Assembly: GCA_027044845.1 (NCBI GenBank)
Contig: JALUBM010000126.1
Location: 1 to 7,273, forward strand
Length of the DNA stretch: 7,273 nucleotides
Reading direction: 5' to 3'
DNA from: Sulfurimonas sp.
GTDB taxonomy: Bacteria; Campylobacterota; Campylobacteria; Campylobacterales; Sulfurimonadaceae
Both the position numbers and the translations under genes were made by a program. Under the pieces are notes generated by a model that saw only the letters and a program-made list of their open reading frames with translations, searched no databases and was not told the origin of the DNA. This document shows, one piece after another, positions 6,514-7,273 of the stretch (position 1 is the stretch's first letter; each line of letters opens with the position of its first letter).

Positions 6514-6942
6514 TTGAAAACGCGTTATACTTCTCTAGTACATGTCAAAAAAAATATTGTACAAAAGAGTGAGCGTCTTCTTCAGCAAGCAAATGCAAAT
6601 GCAAATCATGCAAAAAAAGCTTTAGAAAATTCTTTAGCATATTTACAAGAAATAAAACATCCCTCTCAAGGTAAAATTACAGATTTTTTGGCAAATAGAG
6701 CACTTTTTGATGCACAAAGAACAGTTATACATTATAATCAAGAGCGGTTACAATATACGCAAAAAGAAATTCAAGAAGCGAAAGAACAGCTTAAAATTGA
6801 CATGATAGAGTATGAAAAATATAAATATTTGGAGTATGAAGAGATACAAAAAATACTTAAAGAGATAAAAATTAAAGAGGCAAAAGATTTGGATGAAATA
6901 GCACTTATGACTTATACCAATAAAAACAAGGAAGCTTTTTGA
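6514..6942 (+). CDS. FliJ-like flagellar export coiled-coil protein
   Basis: This 142-residue protein is almost wholly alpha-helical and charged, with long coiled-coil stretches at about 10-50 and 60-125 and no signal peptide or membrane segment. Size, the antiparallel helical-hairpin pattern, and the C-terminal KEAKDLDEIALMTY (about 121-134) fit the FliJ family as found in Campylobacterota. FliJ is a cytoplasmic part of the flagellar type III export apparatus that links the FliI/FliH ATPase to the FlhA gate. Coiled coils are low in distinctive residues, so the call rests on size, the C-terminal motif and the gene order. The start is TTG with AAGGAG 5 bases upstream. It follows purA closely and overlaps the next gene by 4 bases, so translation of that pair is probably coupled. 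Confidence 0.75.
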   Translation: MKTRYTSLVHVKKNIVQKSERLLQQANANANHAKKALENSLAYLQEIKHPSQGKITDFLANRALFDAQRTVIHYNQERLQYTQKEIQEAKEQLKIDMIEYEKYKYLEYEEIQKILKEIKIKEAKDLDEIALMTYTNKNKEAF

Positions 6943-7273
6943 AATATATAATACTCATTGCATTATTAACTTCGTCACTTTTTTCTATGCAAAATAGTGA
7001 TAAACTTTTTGAATGTACACAGATATTTAAAGAGAGAAAAAACGAATTATTGGTGGAACTTGAACGCATAGATGAGCAAAAACAATCATTAAGCTCACTC
7101 AAAACAGCAACAGATGAATTACTAAAACAAAAAGAGGCTAAACTTTCTCTTCAAGAAGAAGATGTCAATGCAAAATTAAAACAAATAAAACAAAAGAAAG
7201 ATTCCATAAAAAAAATGTTGGAAAAGAATCAGAAAATTTTGAAAGAGCTTAAATCGACAAAGATGAGTAAGAT
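6939..7273 (+). CDS. MotE/PDP-like secreted coiled-coil protein, N-terminal part only
   Basis: The gene runs off the right edge after 111 codons. It starts at TTG within a TTGA overlap with the stop of the FliJ-like gene; AAGGAA lies 5 bases upstream, supporting this start. The protein begins MKYIILIALLTSSLFS, a short Sec signal peptide, then a cysteine at residue 26. A long charged coiled coil follows from about 30 to the edge, rich in Lys, Gln, Glu and Leu heptads (for example LVELERIDEQK). Signal peptide, coiled coil and position after a FliJ-like gene fit the MotE/PDP-like periplasmic proteins of Campylobacterota. In some members these are tied to the flagellar stator or surface glycoprotein phenotypes; C. 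jejuni Cj1496c, recalled as lying near purA, is one such. The C-terminal MgtE-N-like domain expected for the family would lie beyond the window. Confidence 0.7.
   Translation, partial: MKYIILIALLTSSLFSMQNSDKLFECTQIFKERKNELLVELERIDEQKQSLSSLKTATDELLKQKEAKLSLQEEDVNAKLKQIKQKKDSIKKMLEKNQKILKELKSTKMSK

Overview
The window looks like chromosomal DNA from a Campylobacterota (epsilonproteobacterial) genome, most like Sulfurimonas and its relatives. The signs are low GC, very short intergenic gaps, AAGG-type ribosome binding sites, frequent TTG starts, TATAAT-type -10 boxes without clear -35 boxes, and a purA - FliJ-like - MotE-like gene run typical of that group. The taxon is inferred from gene content and protein resemblance, not from a database search.

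Layout. Positions 1-129 hold the 5' part of a minus-strand lipoprotein gene resembling NosL, the copper accessory factor of nitrous oxide reductase. Upstream of it on the same strand (197-1522) is a YajR-like MFS transporter with a soluble C-terminal domain. Across a divergent AT-rich spacer, rdgB (XTP/dITP diphosphatase) lies on the plus strand at 1636-2226. A spacer then holds a 30-codon minus-strand ORF with a good ribosome binding site (2221-2313), followed by minus-strand uppP (undecaprenyl-diphosphate phosphatase, best start at 3142). A second divergent spacer carries a clear extended -10 promoter. From it runs a plus-strand set to the right edge: a class V PLP aminotransferase, a HisZ-like HisRS paralogue, purA, a FliJ-like coiled-coil protein, and the first 111 codons of a secreted MotE/PDP-like coiled-coil protein.

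How the genes relate. The plus-strand set from 3230 is tightly packed (gaps of 3, 21 and 23 bases, then a 4-base overlap) and is probably co-transcribed. It joins small-molecule metabolism (aminotransferase, histidine pathway control, AMP synthesis) to two proteins of flagellar type. HisZ and PurA both touch the purine nucleotide pool: ATP is a substrate of the HisG-HisZ step and PurA commits IMP to AMP. RdgB removes deaminated purine nucleotides but is a separate unit. UppP recycles the lipid carrier for cell-wall and surface glycans.

No rRNA, tRNA, insertion sequence, CRISPR array or prophage signature is visible. Most of the window is core genome. The least explained items are the small ORF at 2221-2313, the substrate of the aminotransferase, and the reason for the metabolism-flagella gene run.
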